This document shows positions 16,725-25,321 of a stretch of 40,939 bases of DNA, piece after piece. Numbering within the stretch: position 1 is the first letter of the stretch; each line of letters begins with the position of its first letter. The position numbers and the translations under genes were made by a program. The notes below the pieces were generated by a model. The model was not told the DNA's origin and made no database searches. It saw nothing but the letters and a program-made list of their open reading frames with translations. The DNA is from Balneolales bacterium (GTDB lineage: Bacteria > Bacteroidota > Rhodothermia > Balneolales > Natronogracilivirgulaceae), in NCBI GenBank assembly GCA_007132975.1, contig SLNO01000081.1, forward strand, positions 1 through 40,939. The letters run 5' to 3'.

Positions 16725-17771
16725 ATGCACAAGCAGAAAGTATACCGTTTTCTGTCCGGCCCTTGCCGATCGTATGTAAAGCCGGCGGTCCTGCTCATTA
16801 TAATGCTGTCTGCGGCATCATTTATCCCGGCTTGCAAAAGGGATCAGGCCGATCCGCGTCTGTCATTCACCGAACACTCCCGCGACGTGCCATCCTTCGA
16901 CGCCGATACCGCCTACAACTATATCGCCGCTCAGCTTGCATTCGGTCCACGCAACCCCGGCTCCGAAGGGCACCGTCTCACCCTTGACTACCTGACGTCC
17001 CGCTTGAGGGAGTATGCCGGTCCGCAATCCGTCTATGTGCAGCGTTTCACCCACACCGGATACACCGGCGAAACCTACCAGATGGGCAACATCATCGCCG
17101 CCTTCCGACCTGAAATGGGCGACCGGATCATGCTGCTCGCCCACTGGGACACACGCCCGCGCGCCGAAAAGGACCCGGATCCACGTCGCCGAAACGAGCC
17201 TATCCCAGGAGCCGACGACGGCGGGAGCGGTGTAGGAGTGCTCCTCGAACTGGCCCGCATATTCCGGGACAACCCGCCGCCTGTGGGAGTGGACATCCTC
17301 CTGTTTGACGGAGAAGACTACGGGCGAGAAGGCGACCTGGACTACTACTTCCTGGGTTCGCGCTACTGGTCCAATAACCCGCCCGTGCCCGGATACCGAC
17401 CGCGTTTCGGGATTCTGTTGGATATGGTTGGCGCACGCGGCGCTGTCTTTCCCCGTGAGGGATTTTCCATGCAGTACGCACCACGGTTGGTTGATGAGGT
17501 CTGGCGCATCGCCGGCGAGCTGGGATACGGTGACCTGTTTCTGGACGAAAAAGGATCATCCATCGCCGACGACCACTGGATCATAAACAGGAAAACCGGC
17601 ATTCCAACCATCAACATCATCCACCACAAACCTCCACAGCCGATGCAGCGGGAAGTGTCGTTCCCGGATTACTGGCACACGCACGCCGATGACCTGGAAA
17701 TCATCGACACGGCCACGCTTCAGGCCGTTGGCGACGTGCTGCTGGAGTTGATCTACAACCGTATCCGGTGA
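16725..17771 (+). CDS. M28-family lipoprotein, glutaminyl cyclase-like
   Basis: The 348-residue product has a signal peptide ending in the lipobox FIPAC (Cys37), so it should be a lipoprotein. The M28 zinc site is visible: AHWD (His140), PGADDGGSGVG (Asp164), FDGED (Glu197/Asp198), LLDMVGA (Asp233) and YWHTHADD (His318/His320). The LAFGPRNPGSEGH segment and WHTHADD resemble glutaminyl-peptide cyclotransferases, which form N-terminal pyroglutamate, but an aminopeptidase role cannot be excluded. It lies between gatA and prmA on the same strand. Confidence 0.85.
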   Translation: MHKQKVYRFLSGPCRSYVKPAVLLIIMLSAASFIPACKRDQADPRLSFTEHSRDVPSFDADTAYNYIAAQLAFGPRNPGSEGHRLTLDYLTSRLREYAGPQSVYVQRFTHTGYTGETYQMGNIIAAFRPEMGDRIMLLAHWDTRPRAEKDPDPRRRNEPIPGADDGGSGVGVLLELARIFRDNPPPVGVDILLFDGEDYGREGDLDYYFLGSRYWSNNPPVPGYRPRFGILLDMVGARGAVFPREGFSMQYAPRLVDEVWRIAGELGYGDLFLDEKGSSIADDHWIINRKTGIPTINIIHHKPPQPMQREVSFPDYWHTHADDLEIIDTATLQAVGDVLLELIYNRIR

Positions 17772-17811
17772 CTCGGTACCATTCGCTCTTCAAAACGTCA
17801 GGTTTCCAGCC

Positions 17812-18678
17812 ATGAGCACCAAGATGAACAGAAAACATGTGAAACTCCGCCTCAGGATACCTCCGGATCAGCAGGATCTGGCCGCCGATGACCTCCTTGA
17901 CTTCGGCTTTGAAGGTTTTGAAATGAAGGGGGATGAAATTGAGGCGTGGATTCCGGAAATGAAATTTACAGAAGACGTGAAAGATCGTCTGAAAAAATGG
18001 CTTCAGATGCAATCGGAGGGAAACCGGAAGGTTCTTGGCGAGGAGTCCGTACAGGAGCGCAACTGGAACGAGGAGTGGGAGAAGACCATCACCCCGATGT
18101 CAGTGGGACGGTTTTTTATCCACCCGACATGGTCCGCCGGCACGGCGCCGCCTGAGAGCATCCCGCTGGTCATCGATCCCAAAATGGCATTTGGGACAGG
18201 ATACCACGAAACCACACGGCTGCTGCTGCGCCTGCTCCCGGAACATGTGCGCCACGGTAACCGCATTCTGGATATGGGAACCGGAACCGGCATCCTGGCG
18301 ATTGCCGCACTGCAGCTGGGGGGCGGTGAAGCCACCGGAATTGACATCGATCCGTGGTGCTATGACAACGCACTGGAAAATGCCCGTCTGAATGGTGTCA
18401 GTGACCGGCTGGACATCCGCATCGGTTCCACGGAGCAGATCCCGGCAGATGCCCGGTTCGACCTCATCCTTGCAAACATCAACCGCAATATCCTGCTGGA
18501 CCTGTCTGAGACCCTTGCCGGACATCTTGGGCCTGGCGGAATCCTGATGCTTTCCGGTATAATGAAAGAGGATGTGGATGCCATCTCCACCAACAGCCAT
18601 TACGCCGCTATGGATCGCGTGGATAAACTCGGGGAAAACGAGTGGCGTGCCCTTGTGCTGCGGAAGGCGTCCTCCTGA
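17812..18678 (+). CDS. prmA: Ribosomal protein L11 methyltransferase
   Basis: The 288-residue enzyme trimethylates ribosomal protein L11 with SAM. Typical PrmA segments are present: QERNWNEEWEKTITP near residues 81-95, IDPKMAFGTGYHETTRL, the SAM motif DMGTGTGILAIAALQLG and ANINRNILLDL (the NPPF-like catalytic motif). It lies 40 bases after the M28 gene. An alternative ATG at 17824 would remove only four residues. Confidence 0.95.
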   Translation: MSTKMNRKHVKLRLRIPPDQQDLAADDLLDFGFEGFEMKGDEIEAWIPEMKFTEDVKDRLKKWLQMQSEGNRKVLGEESVQERNWNEEWEKTITPMSVGRFFIHPTWSAGTAPPESIPLVIDPKMAFGTGYHETTRLLLRLLPEHVRHGNRILDMGTGTGILAIAALQLGGGEATGIDIDPWCYDNALENARLNGVSDRLDIRIGSTEQIPADARFDLILANINRNILLDLSETLAGHLGPGGILMLSGIMKEDVDAISTNSHYAAMDRVDKLGENEWRALVLRKASS

Positions 18679-18854
18679 TGATTTTGAGTGCGTACGCCAA
18701 CCCGTCGACGCCAGCGGCTTGTCCGCAATAACCTGGTGGAATCCGCTTCCGGGCATGGCCGTATCCACCCGGCTGGCAAAATCTGCCAACGGCACGCCGA
18801 TGACGCTGTAATGGGACCGGGAAACTTGCTATATTTCCCTATTGCACGGATGAT
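18679..18854. promoter_or_regulatory. Intergenic region with IR before sigma factor gene
   Basis: The inverted repeat GGGAAA-N9-TTTCCC at 18819-18839 encloses TATATTTC (18830-18837), a one-mismatch form of the TAnnTTTG -7 element. It lies 16 bases before the TTG start of the sigma factor gene. It may be promoter plus operator; a matching -33 element is not clear. Confidence 0.35.
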
Positions 18855-19493
18855 TTGGAATCAGAGAAGAAACCATTTGGCATTTCCACTGTGACTCAGA
18901 GAAACACAGCAACAGACAGCAGCCGCAAAGACCTTGTTTTTGTGGATGCGGCCCTTGCCGGCGATCAGCAGGCCTACCAGCAGCTGGTGGATAAATATCA
19001 GCGTGCGCTCTATTTCCACATCCTGAAGCTGGTCAGGAATCGCGATGTGGTGGATGACCTGGTGCAGGAGGCGTTCCTAAAAGCGTTTGACTGCCTCGGA
19101 TCCTTCAACCGGCAGTACGCCTTTTCGACATGGATCTATCGCATCGCCACCAACCACAGCATCGACTACCTCCGGAAAAAAAAGCTCAGTACACTTTCGA
19201 TTGATGAACCGGTGCAGGGCAAGGACGGTGAGATGCAGATGGAGCTGACGGATGAGTCGGCGTCAACGGATCGGGAAATAATCGCCAAACAGAGGCGCAA
19301 ACTGGTGCGGGACTCGGTGGAGGCCCTGCCTGAGAAATACCGGCTGGTCGTTCGTATGCGGCACATGGATGAGATGAGCTACGAAGAGATCGCTGAGGAG
19401 TTGGGGCTTCCTCTTGGGACCGTCAAAGCTCACATTTTCCGTGCCAGGGAACTGCTGAACAAGCAACTTAAAGACCGGCTGGCTGCCTACTGA
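18855..19493 (+). CDS. ECF-like sigma-70 family RNA polymerase sigma factor
   Basis: The protein has a sigma region 2 (HILKLVRNRDVVDDLVQEAFLKAF ... YAFSTWIYRIATNHSIDYLRKK) and a region 4 with helix-turn-helix (ALPEKYRLVVRMRHMDEMSYEEIAEELGLPLGTVKAHIFRARELL); it lacks regions 1.1 and 3, so it is a group 4 (ECF/RpoE-like) factor. The frame starts at TTG 18855 with GTG 18891 as an alternative; neither has a clear ribosome binding site. No zinc-finger anti-sigma gene follows; the next gene encodes a voltage-sensor-like membrane protein 212 bases downstream. Its targets cannot be told from this window. Confidence 0.93.
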   Translation: MESEKKPFGISTVTQRNTATDSSRKDLVFVDAALAGDQQAYQQLVDKYQRALYFHILKLVRNRDVVDDLVQEAFLKAFDCLGSFNRQYAFSTWIYRIATNHSIDYLRKKKLSTLSIDEPVQGKDGEMQMELTDESASTDREIIAKQRRKLVRDSVEALPEKYRLVVRMRHMDEMSYEEIAEELGLPLGTVKAHIFRARELLNKQLKDRLAAY

Positions 19494-19705
19494 GAGTGAT
19501 CCGGTCAAGCAGATTCTGAATCTTCTTCCTTTCTGAAAAGCTGTGGTTTTCCTATGTTTCGGTCGACCCGTCACGGAACCGAAACGGTTGGTCGGCGTCA
19601 GTCATCCCGGAATACCCGATCCTCGCATTTTCAGTCCCGGCAATCCCGGATCGCGGAACCCTGAAAAACAGAGAATACGCTCAAAACAGACCTGCAAAAA
19701 CGTAC
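19494..19705. other. Intergenic region between sigma factor and membrane protein genes
   Basis: It holds an inverted repeat TTTCGGT...ACCGAAA around 19557-19590 and a loose direct repeat of TCCCGG-containing stretches near 19605-19655. No clear promoter or terminator was found. The spacing argues against tight cotranscription of the sigma factor gene with the next gene. Confidence 0.3.
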
Positions 19706-20803
19706 ATGTCACGAAATAAATCCCTTAAAAGCGGCCAGGCCGGTTTTTTCTTTCTGGATTTCCTGATGATCGTGCTGCTGGTGGTCAATCTGGCGTGGAT
19801 TGTCTTCGACTGGCTGTTTGAATTTGAGCTGATCCGCGGCTACCTCTATGGCCTGGCACCAGATTTCACCGAAATGTATGCCTCAACGGTGCATCCGCGG
19901 TTTATTCTCATCGACCTGATGTTCGTCTCGGTCTTTCTCACCGAATTCTTCATCCGGTGGGCCATGGCGGTCTATCAGCGGCTCTACCATCGCTGGTTTT
20001 TCTTTCCGTTCATCCATTTCTATGATTTGCTCGGGTGCATTCCGGTGGGAGGGTTCCGGTTCCTGCGGCTCCTGCGCATCATTTCCATCACCTACCGGCT
20101 GCAGAAACACGGGCTCATCGATCTCAGCGACACTGCGGTCTTCCGTTTTATCCGCAAATATCACGGTATACTTATCGAGGAGCTTTCAGACCGGGTCACC
20201 ATCAATATTTTGAGTGATATCCAACGCGAAGTGCGCACCGGCGGACCGGTTGTGGACCGGATCGTCAACGAAGTAGTCATGCCACAGCGAGATTCGCTGG
20301 TGGAGTGGATGTCCCACCGCATCGAAAAAGTAGCCAATGATAACTACGACGGCTATCGCGAGGATATCCGCGAATATGTGCAGGAGCGCATCAATACCGC
20401 ACTTGATGAAAATGACGAGTTCGCACGGCTGGAACTGATCCCGGTGTTCGGATCCGTGGTCAGGAATACGATGGAAAAGGCCATTTCGGATATGGTCTTC
20501 AGTGTGATCAACGGAATCATGCAGGACCTGGCATCGCGTCGCAACCGGGTACTCATAAATGAGGTGGCCGACGTGCTCTTCGATGCCATCCTGCTCAAGG
20601 AGGAGGACAGCGAGCTGAACCAGCTGGTCGTTGATACGGTGGACCGCTCCCTTGAGATCGTCAAGCAGCAGGTGAGCGTGCAGCAGTGGAAGCTGCGCGA
20701 CCTGGCCGAGGATGAAGACCATTTCAGGGAACTCCTCCGTGATGAGCTTATGAATGCGGATGCCGAAGCAGATGACCCGCACAAAAATAGCCGGCAGGGA
20801 TGA
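19706..20803 (+). CDS. Voltage-sensor-like membrane protein without pore domain
   Basis: The 365-residue protein has hydrophobic segments near 13-38, 63-90 and 98-112, followed by FRFLRLLRIISITYRLQ (117-133) with arginines at 118, 121, 124 and 131, three of them spaced by three as in an S4 voltage-sensor helix. The order resembles S1-S4 of voltage-gated channels, but no S5-pore-S6 follows. Instead there are about 230 hydrophilic, helical and very acidic residues (ELSDRVTINILSDIQREV onward), probably cytoplasmic. It could be a sensor coupled to a helical effector, or a membrane protein of unrelated function with a chance S4-like helix. Its stop overlaps the queG start by ATGA. Confidence 0.72.
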   Translation: MSRNKSLKSGQAGFFFLDFLMIVLLVVNLAWIVFDWLFEFELIRGYLYGLAPDFTEMYASTVHPRFILIDLMFVSVFLTEFFIRWAMAVYQRLYHRWFFFPFIHFYDLLGCIPVGGFRFLRLLRIISITYRLQKHGLIDLSDTAVFRFIRKYHGILIEELSDRVTINILSDIQREVRTGGPVVDRIVNEVVMPQRDSLVEWMSHRIEKVANDNYDGYREDIREYVQERINTALDENDEFARLELIPVFGSVVRNTMEKAISDMVFSVINGIMQDLASRRNRVLINEVADVLFDAILLKEEDSELNQLVVDTVDRSLEIVKQQVSVQQWKLRDLAEDEDHFRELLRDELMNADAEADDPHKNSRQG

Positions 20804-21804
20804 TCCAAAAGCCCAATAACATCACCGAACGCACGGAGATGGTCCGCCAGGAGGCGTTGCGGCTCGGGTTCGACGCAGTTGGTTTTGCTCGCGCACGACG
20901 CCTTCAGGAACACGAGAGCCGGCTTGAGCAGTGGCTCAAAGAGGGTCGGCACGGCAAGATGGCCTACATGGAAAACCACTTCGACAAGCGGCTGGATCCG
21001 CGGCTGCTTGTTCCCGGGGCGCGGTCGGTGGTCTCTGTAATGATGAGCTACCATCAGCCGGACCTTGCCCGCAGGCAGCTCACATCCGAGGAGCCAAAGA
21101 TCTCTAAATATGCTCTGGGTGAGGATTACCACGGGGTTCTCAAGGAAAAGCTGTTCGAACTCTTCGCATTTACCGAGTCAATTGTCGGCAGGGTGGATGG
21201 GCGTGTTTTTGTGGATACGGCTCCCGTCCTGGACAAGGCCTGGGCCGTTGAGTCGGGCATCGGCTGGCTTGGCAAGCACACCAATGTGCTGAACCGTGAT
21301 TGGGGATCATGGTTCTTCCTGGGAGAGATGATCCTGGATGCCGAGTTTGAGTATGACAGTCCTGTGGCGGACCATTGCGGAAGCTGTACGCGGTGCATTG
21401 ATGCCTGTCCGACCGATGCCATCTACGAACCCTACAAGGTGGACGGCAGCAAATGCATATCCTACTTCACCATTGAACTGCGCGATGAGATCCCGGATGA
21501 GTACCACCGCCAGATGGGCGAGTGGATCTTCGGTTGCGATATCTGCCAGGATGTGTGTCCGTGGAACCGGAAGGCGCGGCGCGGATCGGAAGAGCGCCTT
21601 TTTGTACGGCCGGATACGGCGGACAAGGATCTGGATTACTGGGAGGAACTGAATCTGGAGGAGTACCGCAGGCTGTTCCGTCGAAGTGCCGTCAAACGTG
21701 CGAAGTTCGAGGGCATGAAGCGAAATATTCGCATTGCTGGTGCCAATCTTCGAGGATCGGACCGCCGGTTTGTCAATGTTGCGGGTAAAAAAAAGCATCC
21801 GTGA
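20800..21804 (+). CDS. queG: Epoxyqueuosine reductase
   Basis: QueG carries out the last step of queuosine tRNA modification using cobalamin and two [4Fe-4S] clusters. The ferredoxin-like cysteines are visible in CGSCTRCIDACPTDAI and CDICQDVCPWN. The 334-residue length matches the form without the C-terminal HEAT-like domain. It starts inside the end of the voltage-sensor-like gene (ATGA 20800-20803), so the two are translationally coupled. The last codons are part of a terminator stem. Confidence 0.95.
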   Translation: MIQKPNNITERTEMVRQEALRLGFDAVGFARARRLQEHESRLEQWLKEGRHGKMAYMENHFDKRLDPRLLVPGARSVVSVMMSYHQPDLARRQLTSEEPKISKYALGEDYHGVLKEKLFELFAFTESIVGRVDGRVFVDTAPVLDKAWAVESGIGWLGKHTNVLNRDWGSWFFLGEMILDAEFEYDSPVADHCGSCTRCIDACPTDAIYEPYKVDGSKCISYFTIELRDEIPDEYHRQMGEWIFGCDICQDVCPWNRKARRGSEERLFVRPDTADKDLDYWEELNLEEYRRLFRRSAVKRAKFEGMKRNIRIAGANLRGSDRRFVNVAGKKKHP

Positions 21805-21835
21805 GTGACACGGATGCTTTCAGTTTACGTTTTTT
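21792..21835. terminator. Strong bidirectional rho-independent terminator containing the queG stop codon
   Basis: AAAGCATCCGTG (21792-21803) pairs perfectly over 12 bases with CACGGATGCTTT (21809-21820) around a 5-base loop. T-rich sequence follows on the plus strand (TTTCAGTTTACGTTTTTT), and a run of eight A precedes it (21787-21794), which gives a T tract on the minus strand. The queG stop TGA (21802-21804) sits in the stem and loop, so the last residues KKHP are encoded by the hairpin. It should end both queG and the convergent phosphatase transcript. Confidence 0.9.
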
Positions 21836-21905
21836 GCACGCTTTCCGGACGAGTAAGCGTCATGCTGATGTTCTTACGATCAGCCCGGGCAGGGGTGCAA
21901 AACGA

Positions 21906-23357
21906 TCATGCGTCCTGAAGGGTTTGCGGATCGGCATGGGCCTGCACACCGGCCATTTCCACCATGAGATGGAACATGTCGGTGTTTTTATGGAACGGGC
22001 CGATTCGGTCGCTTCCCGGTCCGTAGCCCGCCAGCTCCACGTAATCCGATGTGTGCGTACTTCCCACCCAGTTGAATCGCAGATAATTGGCCATAATTGC
22101 CCCCATAATACTGCCGGATCGGCTCATCGCCCGGTAGATGGGCTCGAACTCGCCTGCCAGGGACTTTCTAAGGATCTCTGCCTCGTCTTGGCGGATCTCG
22201 ATTTTTGTGGCGTATTCAACAAGTTCACGGATGCGACTGATAGAACTGCTCTCGTCGAGCTGTGAAAGGACCCAGCTGTTGGTATGGCGGAATTCTGCGA
22301 TGCGATCCAGATAAGTATCACCGCCGCTATTGAGGCCGGGATTGGCGTTTCCGTGATCGGTAGTAATGATGACGAGGGTGTCGTCCCGGTTTTCGGTGAA
22401 TTCCATCACTTTGGCGATGGCGTCATCAAATGCGATCTGGTCATAAATCAGTCCGCCGGCATCATTCCCGTGTGCGGCATGATCCACCCGGCCGCCTTCC
22501 ACCTGCAGGATGAAGCCGTTGGAATTACGTGACAAACGCTTGATGGCACTCTCGGTCATCTCCGCGAGAGTGGGAATGTCGCGCCGTTGCTCCTCGATAT
22601 TCATATGGTCGAGATTGTAGGGTAAATGACCGTTGCGGAAAATGCCCAGGAGCTTTTCACTACTGTCAAAAGAAATCAGATCGTCCTTTTTTCGGACCAC
22701 CTTGTACCCAGCCTGCTCATATTCGTTGTAAAGGTCGCGCCCGTCGTCGCGATGCTCCGGGGCAAATCTTGTGTTGCCTCCGCCGAGCAGTACGTCGTAG
22801 CCACGATCCAGGTATTGTTCCGCTATGGTTTGCTCATCGCCGCGCGCCATTACATTGGCTCCGAAACCGGCCGGAGTGGCGTGCGTGATGGTGGTGGTGG
22901 TGGCAAGGCCGGTTGCCTTCCCGGCGTCGCGGAAGATCTCGAGAACGGGTTTAAGCGCCTGCTCGTCATCAGTCATGTTGACGCGGCCGTTGGTCAGGCG
23001 TCGGCCACATCCCCAAGAAGAAGCAGCTGCGGCGGAATCGGTCACTATGGAAGAAGCTGAGGACATATCCATAAGCCCTCGTGAGACCCGATTCTGCTCA
23101 TAGAGGGTAATCCAGTTGGACGGCCGGCCGTAGTTGCGGCGCAGGAAGTGGTCTGTGTTTGTCAGAGTACCGGAACTCATGCCGTCGCTGACCATGAAAA
23201 TGATGTTTTTGGCATCGCCGGGACGCGCTTTCGCGCTTCCGGAGGCGCAGCCGTTGATCAGAGTACCCGAACCAAGGAGCATGCCGGAGAGCGCACCGGT
23301 TTTCAGGAAATCTCTTCTACTAAATGCACCGTTTTGTGAAACCTTCTTTTTTGACAT
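21906..23357 (-). CDS. Tat-exported alkaline phosphatase, PhoA family
   Basis: The 483-residue protein begins with a twin-arginine signal SRRDFLKTGALSGMLLG; the following GTLINGC could be a lipobox (Cys37), though Asn at -2 is unusual. The PhoA-type metal and catalytic motifs are present: MVSDGM (Asp58), VTDSAAAAS with nucleophile Ser108, THATPAGF, GRVDHAAH and TTDHGNA. It hydrolyses phosphomonoesters outside the inner membrane. It is a single gene, convergent with queG and divergent from htpX; tatA lies in the same window. No pho-box can be identified by eye. Confidence 0.94.
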   Translation of the reverse strand: MSKKKVSQNGAFSRRDFLKTGALSGMLLGSGTLINGCASGSAKARPGDAKNIIFMVSDGMSSGTLTNTDHFLRRNYGRPSNWITLYEQNRVSRGLMDMSSASSIVTDSAAAASSWGCGRRLTNGRVNMTDDEQALKPVLEIFRDAGKATGLATTTTITHATPAGFGANVMARGDEQTIAEQYLDRGYDVLLGGGNTRFAPEHRDDGRDLYNEYEQAGYKVVRKKDDLISFDSSEKLLGIFRNGHLPYNLDHMNIEEQRRDIPTLAEMTESAIKRLSRNSNGFILQVEGGRVDHAAHGNDAGGLIYDQIAFDDAIAKVMEFTENRDDTLVIITTDHGNANPGLNSGGDTYLDRIAEFRHTNSWVLSQLDESSSISRIRELVEYATKIEIRQDEAEILRKSLAGEFEPIYRAMSRSGSIMGAIMANYLRFNWVGSTHTSDYVELAGYGPGSDRIGPFHKNTDMFHLMVEMAGVQAHADPQTLQDA

Positions 23358-23675
23358 GGTAAAAGCTGATTTTAAAATGGATGTGTTGTTGAAATGATAA
23401 TGACGGGATTTGGATCCGGTCGGCCAGGTTACATCTTTCGTGCGAACTCAGGGTTTTGCGAATTATTACACTAAACTGGGCCTTTGTTGGACAAGGGTCC
23501 TGTAGCTACAGCAGAAAGAATAAGGAAAACGATGTAATGAAACTGTAAAATTTTGAAATTCCATGTGCGAAAAAACTGTTATAGAAGCGGAAAAATAATT
23601 TGGCATCCTCATAAGTTATACATCCGAAATTTAAACGACCCATTTTTAACGTTATTTGATTGGAGGAAAGAAGAA
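23358..23675. other. Intergenic region, divergent alkaline phosphatase and htpX promoters
   Basis: A 318-base region without a gene. It contains the perfect 12-base palindrome CTGTAGCTACAG (23500-23511), a possible regulator site, and A/T-rich sequence nearer htpX. The htpX frame is open further upstream (to 23553) but shows no membrane-protein character there. Confidence 0.4.
23662..23670 (+). promoter_or_regulatory. Strong Shine-Dalgarno that fixes the htpX start
   Basis: GGAGGAAAG precedes ATG 23676 at normal spacing. It is one of the few clear ribosome binding sites in the window and sets the start downstream of the longer open frame. Confidence 0.75.
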
Positions 23676-24539
23676 ATGATCAAGAATACCATCCGAACCG
23701 TATTTCTCATGTCGCTCGTGGGGCTGCTGTTCCTGTTTATTGGCGGCTTGCTGGGTGGACAGACGGGCATGATCATCGCCCTGTGTATAGCATTAGCGAT
23801 GAATTTTTTCAGCTACTGGTACTCCGACAAGCTTGTGCTGAAAATGTACCGGGCCCAGGAAGTTACCCGTGATAATGCCCCGAGATTTTACAACATGGTA
23901 GAGGAGTTGTCGAAAAATGCCGGCTTGCCGATGCCTAAAGTTTACATTATCCCGCAACAGCAGCCCAACGCATTTGCGACGGGACGCAATCCTAAAAATG
24001 CCGCAGTTGCAGCCACGCAGGGTATCCTGCAGAGTCTGAACGAGCGTGAGCTGCGAGGTGTGATGGCACACGAGCTGGCACATATAAAGAACAGGGACAT
24101 CCTTACTCAGACCATCGTGACGACGGTTGTTAGTGCCATAACTATGCTTGCCCAATTTGCCATCTTTTTGCCTATCGGACGCGGTAATGGCGGAGGGCCC
24201 AATCCAATCGTTTTAATCCTGACACTGATACTGGCGCCGCTGGCAGCAGCCATGCTGCAGTCGGCCGTATCACGCACCCGAGAGTTTGAGGCCGATCGCG
24301 TTGGAGCAGAGATCTGCGGCAGTGCCGAAAGCCTTGCCAGTGCGCTTCGCAAGATACAGTCGTCAGTGGAACGAATGCCCATGCAAGCCTCGGAGACGGC
24401 GCAGCGGTCCACGGCACACATGTTCCCGGTAAATCCGTTTTCCGCCCGTGGAATGAGCCGTCTCTTCTCCACGCACCCTGATACGAACCTCCGCATTCAG
24501 AAACTTATGGAGATGGAGCGGAGCGGGGTCTATTCCTGA
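23676..24539 (+). CDS. htpX: Membrane zinc metalloprotease HtpX
   Basis: HtpX (M48B) degrades misfolded membrane proteins under stress. From ATG 23676 the protein has 287 residues: two N-terminal membrane helices (about 5-45), the zinc motif HELAH with His132, Glu133 and His136, two further helices (about 147-200) and the third zinc ligand region REFEADR. The frame is open from 23553, but the extra 41 residues are basic and unlike the family, and the Shine-Dalgarno supports 23676. Confidence 0.94.
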   Translation: MIKNTIRTVFLMSLVGLLFLFIGGLLGGQTGMIIALCIALAMNFFSYWYSDKLVLKMYRAQEVTRDNAPRFYNMVEELSKNAGLPMPKVYIIPQQQPNAFATGRNPKNAAVAATQGILQSLNERELRGVMAHELAHIKNRDILTQTIVTTVVSAITMLAQFAIFLPIGRGNGGGPNPIVLILTLILAPLAAAMLQSAVSRTREFEADRVGAEICGSAESLASALRKIQSSVERMPMQASETAQRSTAHMFPVNPFSARGMSRLFSTHPDTNLRIQKLMEMERSGVYS

Positions 24540-24572
24540 ATCATTTTTTGAATATGGCTTGTGGAATGTGTA

Positions 24573-24598
24573 CCATTTTGGCAGGTGCAACAAAATGG
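24573..24598. repeat. Perfect inverted repeat between htpX and ssb
   Basis: CCATTTTG (24573-24580) and CAAAATGG (24591-24598) are perfect inverted copies around a 10-base loop. No T tract follows, so it may be a regulator site or a weak terminator. Confidence 0.5.
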
Positions 24599-24688
24599 CA
24601 ATCAAAATACGGGTACAAGTGTGTAAGGAACAGGCCGGTTCCAGGTCTATACCGTACATAAGGCAACCCGGAACATAATCAATCTATC

Positions 24689-25129
24689 ATGGGATCACTC
24701 AATAAAGCAATGATCATAGGACGTCTCGGAGCCGATCCCGAGGTCCGCTACACACAGAACAATACGGCATTGGCCACCATGAGGGTGGCAACCAACGACA
24801 GGTATCGCGACAGCAACGGAGAACTTCAGGAAACAACTGAGTGGCACCGTGTCGTTGCATGGGGCCGTCTTGCTGAAACTTGTCAGCAACTGCTTAAAAA
24901 AGGATCACAGGTCTATTTTGAAGGACCCATCCAGACCCGCTCATGGGAGGACAAGGATGGACAGAAACAATACATGACCGAGATAAAGGCGTTGACCATG
25001 CAGCTTCTTGACAGCAGGGCTGACTCCGGTGACTATGAACCGGCACGCAAACAGGAATTGTCGGTCAATGACGGTGATGATTTCGCACCAGGAGATGGGA
25101 CGGATGCGGACGATGATCTTCCGTTTTGA
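24689..25129 (+). CDS. ssb: Single-stranded DNA-binding protein
   Basis: The 146-residue protein has the OB fold typical of bacterial SSB ([48 protein letters not shown]), a short acidic linker and the C-terminal tip DDDLPF that binds replication and repair partners. It lies directly before gldE, an order that is common in Bacteroidota. Confidence 0.96.
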   Translation: MGSLNKAMIIGRLGADPEVRYTQNNTALATMRVATNDRYRDSNGELQETTEWHRVVAWGRLAETCQQLLKKGSQVYFEGPIQTRSWEDKDGQKQYMTEIKALTMQLLDSRADSGDYEPARKQELSVNDGDDFAPGDGTDADDDLPF

Positions 25130-25171
25130 CCTGCTTGCGACCAGGGCAAGCTGAATTTCGGGGCACAATGC

Positions 25172-25214
25172 GGCGGACCGACAACTAAACGGTCCGCCCT
25201 TAACCCCGCTGGGG
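25172..25214 (+). terminator. Hairpin pair after ssb
   Basis: GGCGGACCG (25172-25180) and CGGTCCGCC (25190-25198) form a perfect 9-base stem with a 9-base loop. CCCCGCTGGGG follows at 25204-25214. There is no T tract, so this may be an attenuator or a rho-dependent stop and not an intrinsic terminator. Confidence 0.5.
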
Positions 25215-25321
25215 ATTAATGTCAGCGGCGTTGCGTGCAAGCAGTATTGTGCTTAGATTTGTCTGACCCGATTATTTACCGACCTTTAACCCTGTTGGAT
25301 AATCTTTTTTTGTTAAAAATT

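Noticed and set aside
18688-18854. Small open frames between prmA and the sigma factor gene
   Set aside because: The peptides on both strands have no recognisable family and overlap a promoter-like inverted repeat; a gene could not be supported.
25172-25198. Riboswitch or attenuator upstream of gldE
   Set aside because: Only a simple hairpin without conserved aptamer elements or a T tract is seen; it is kept as a possible terminator instead.
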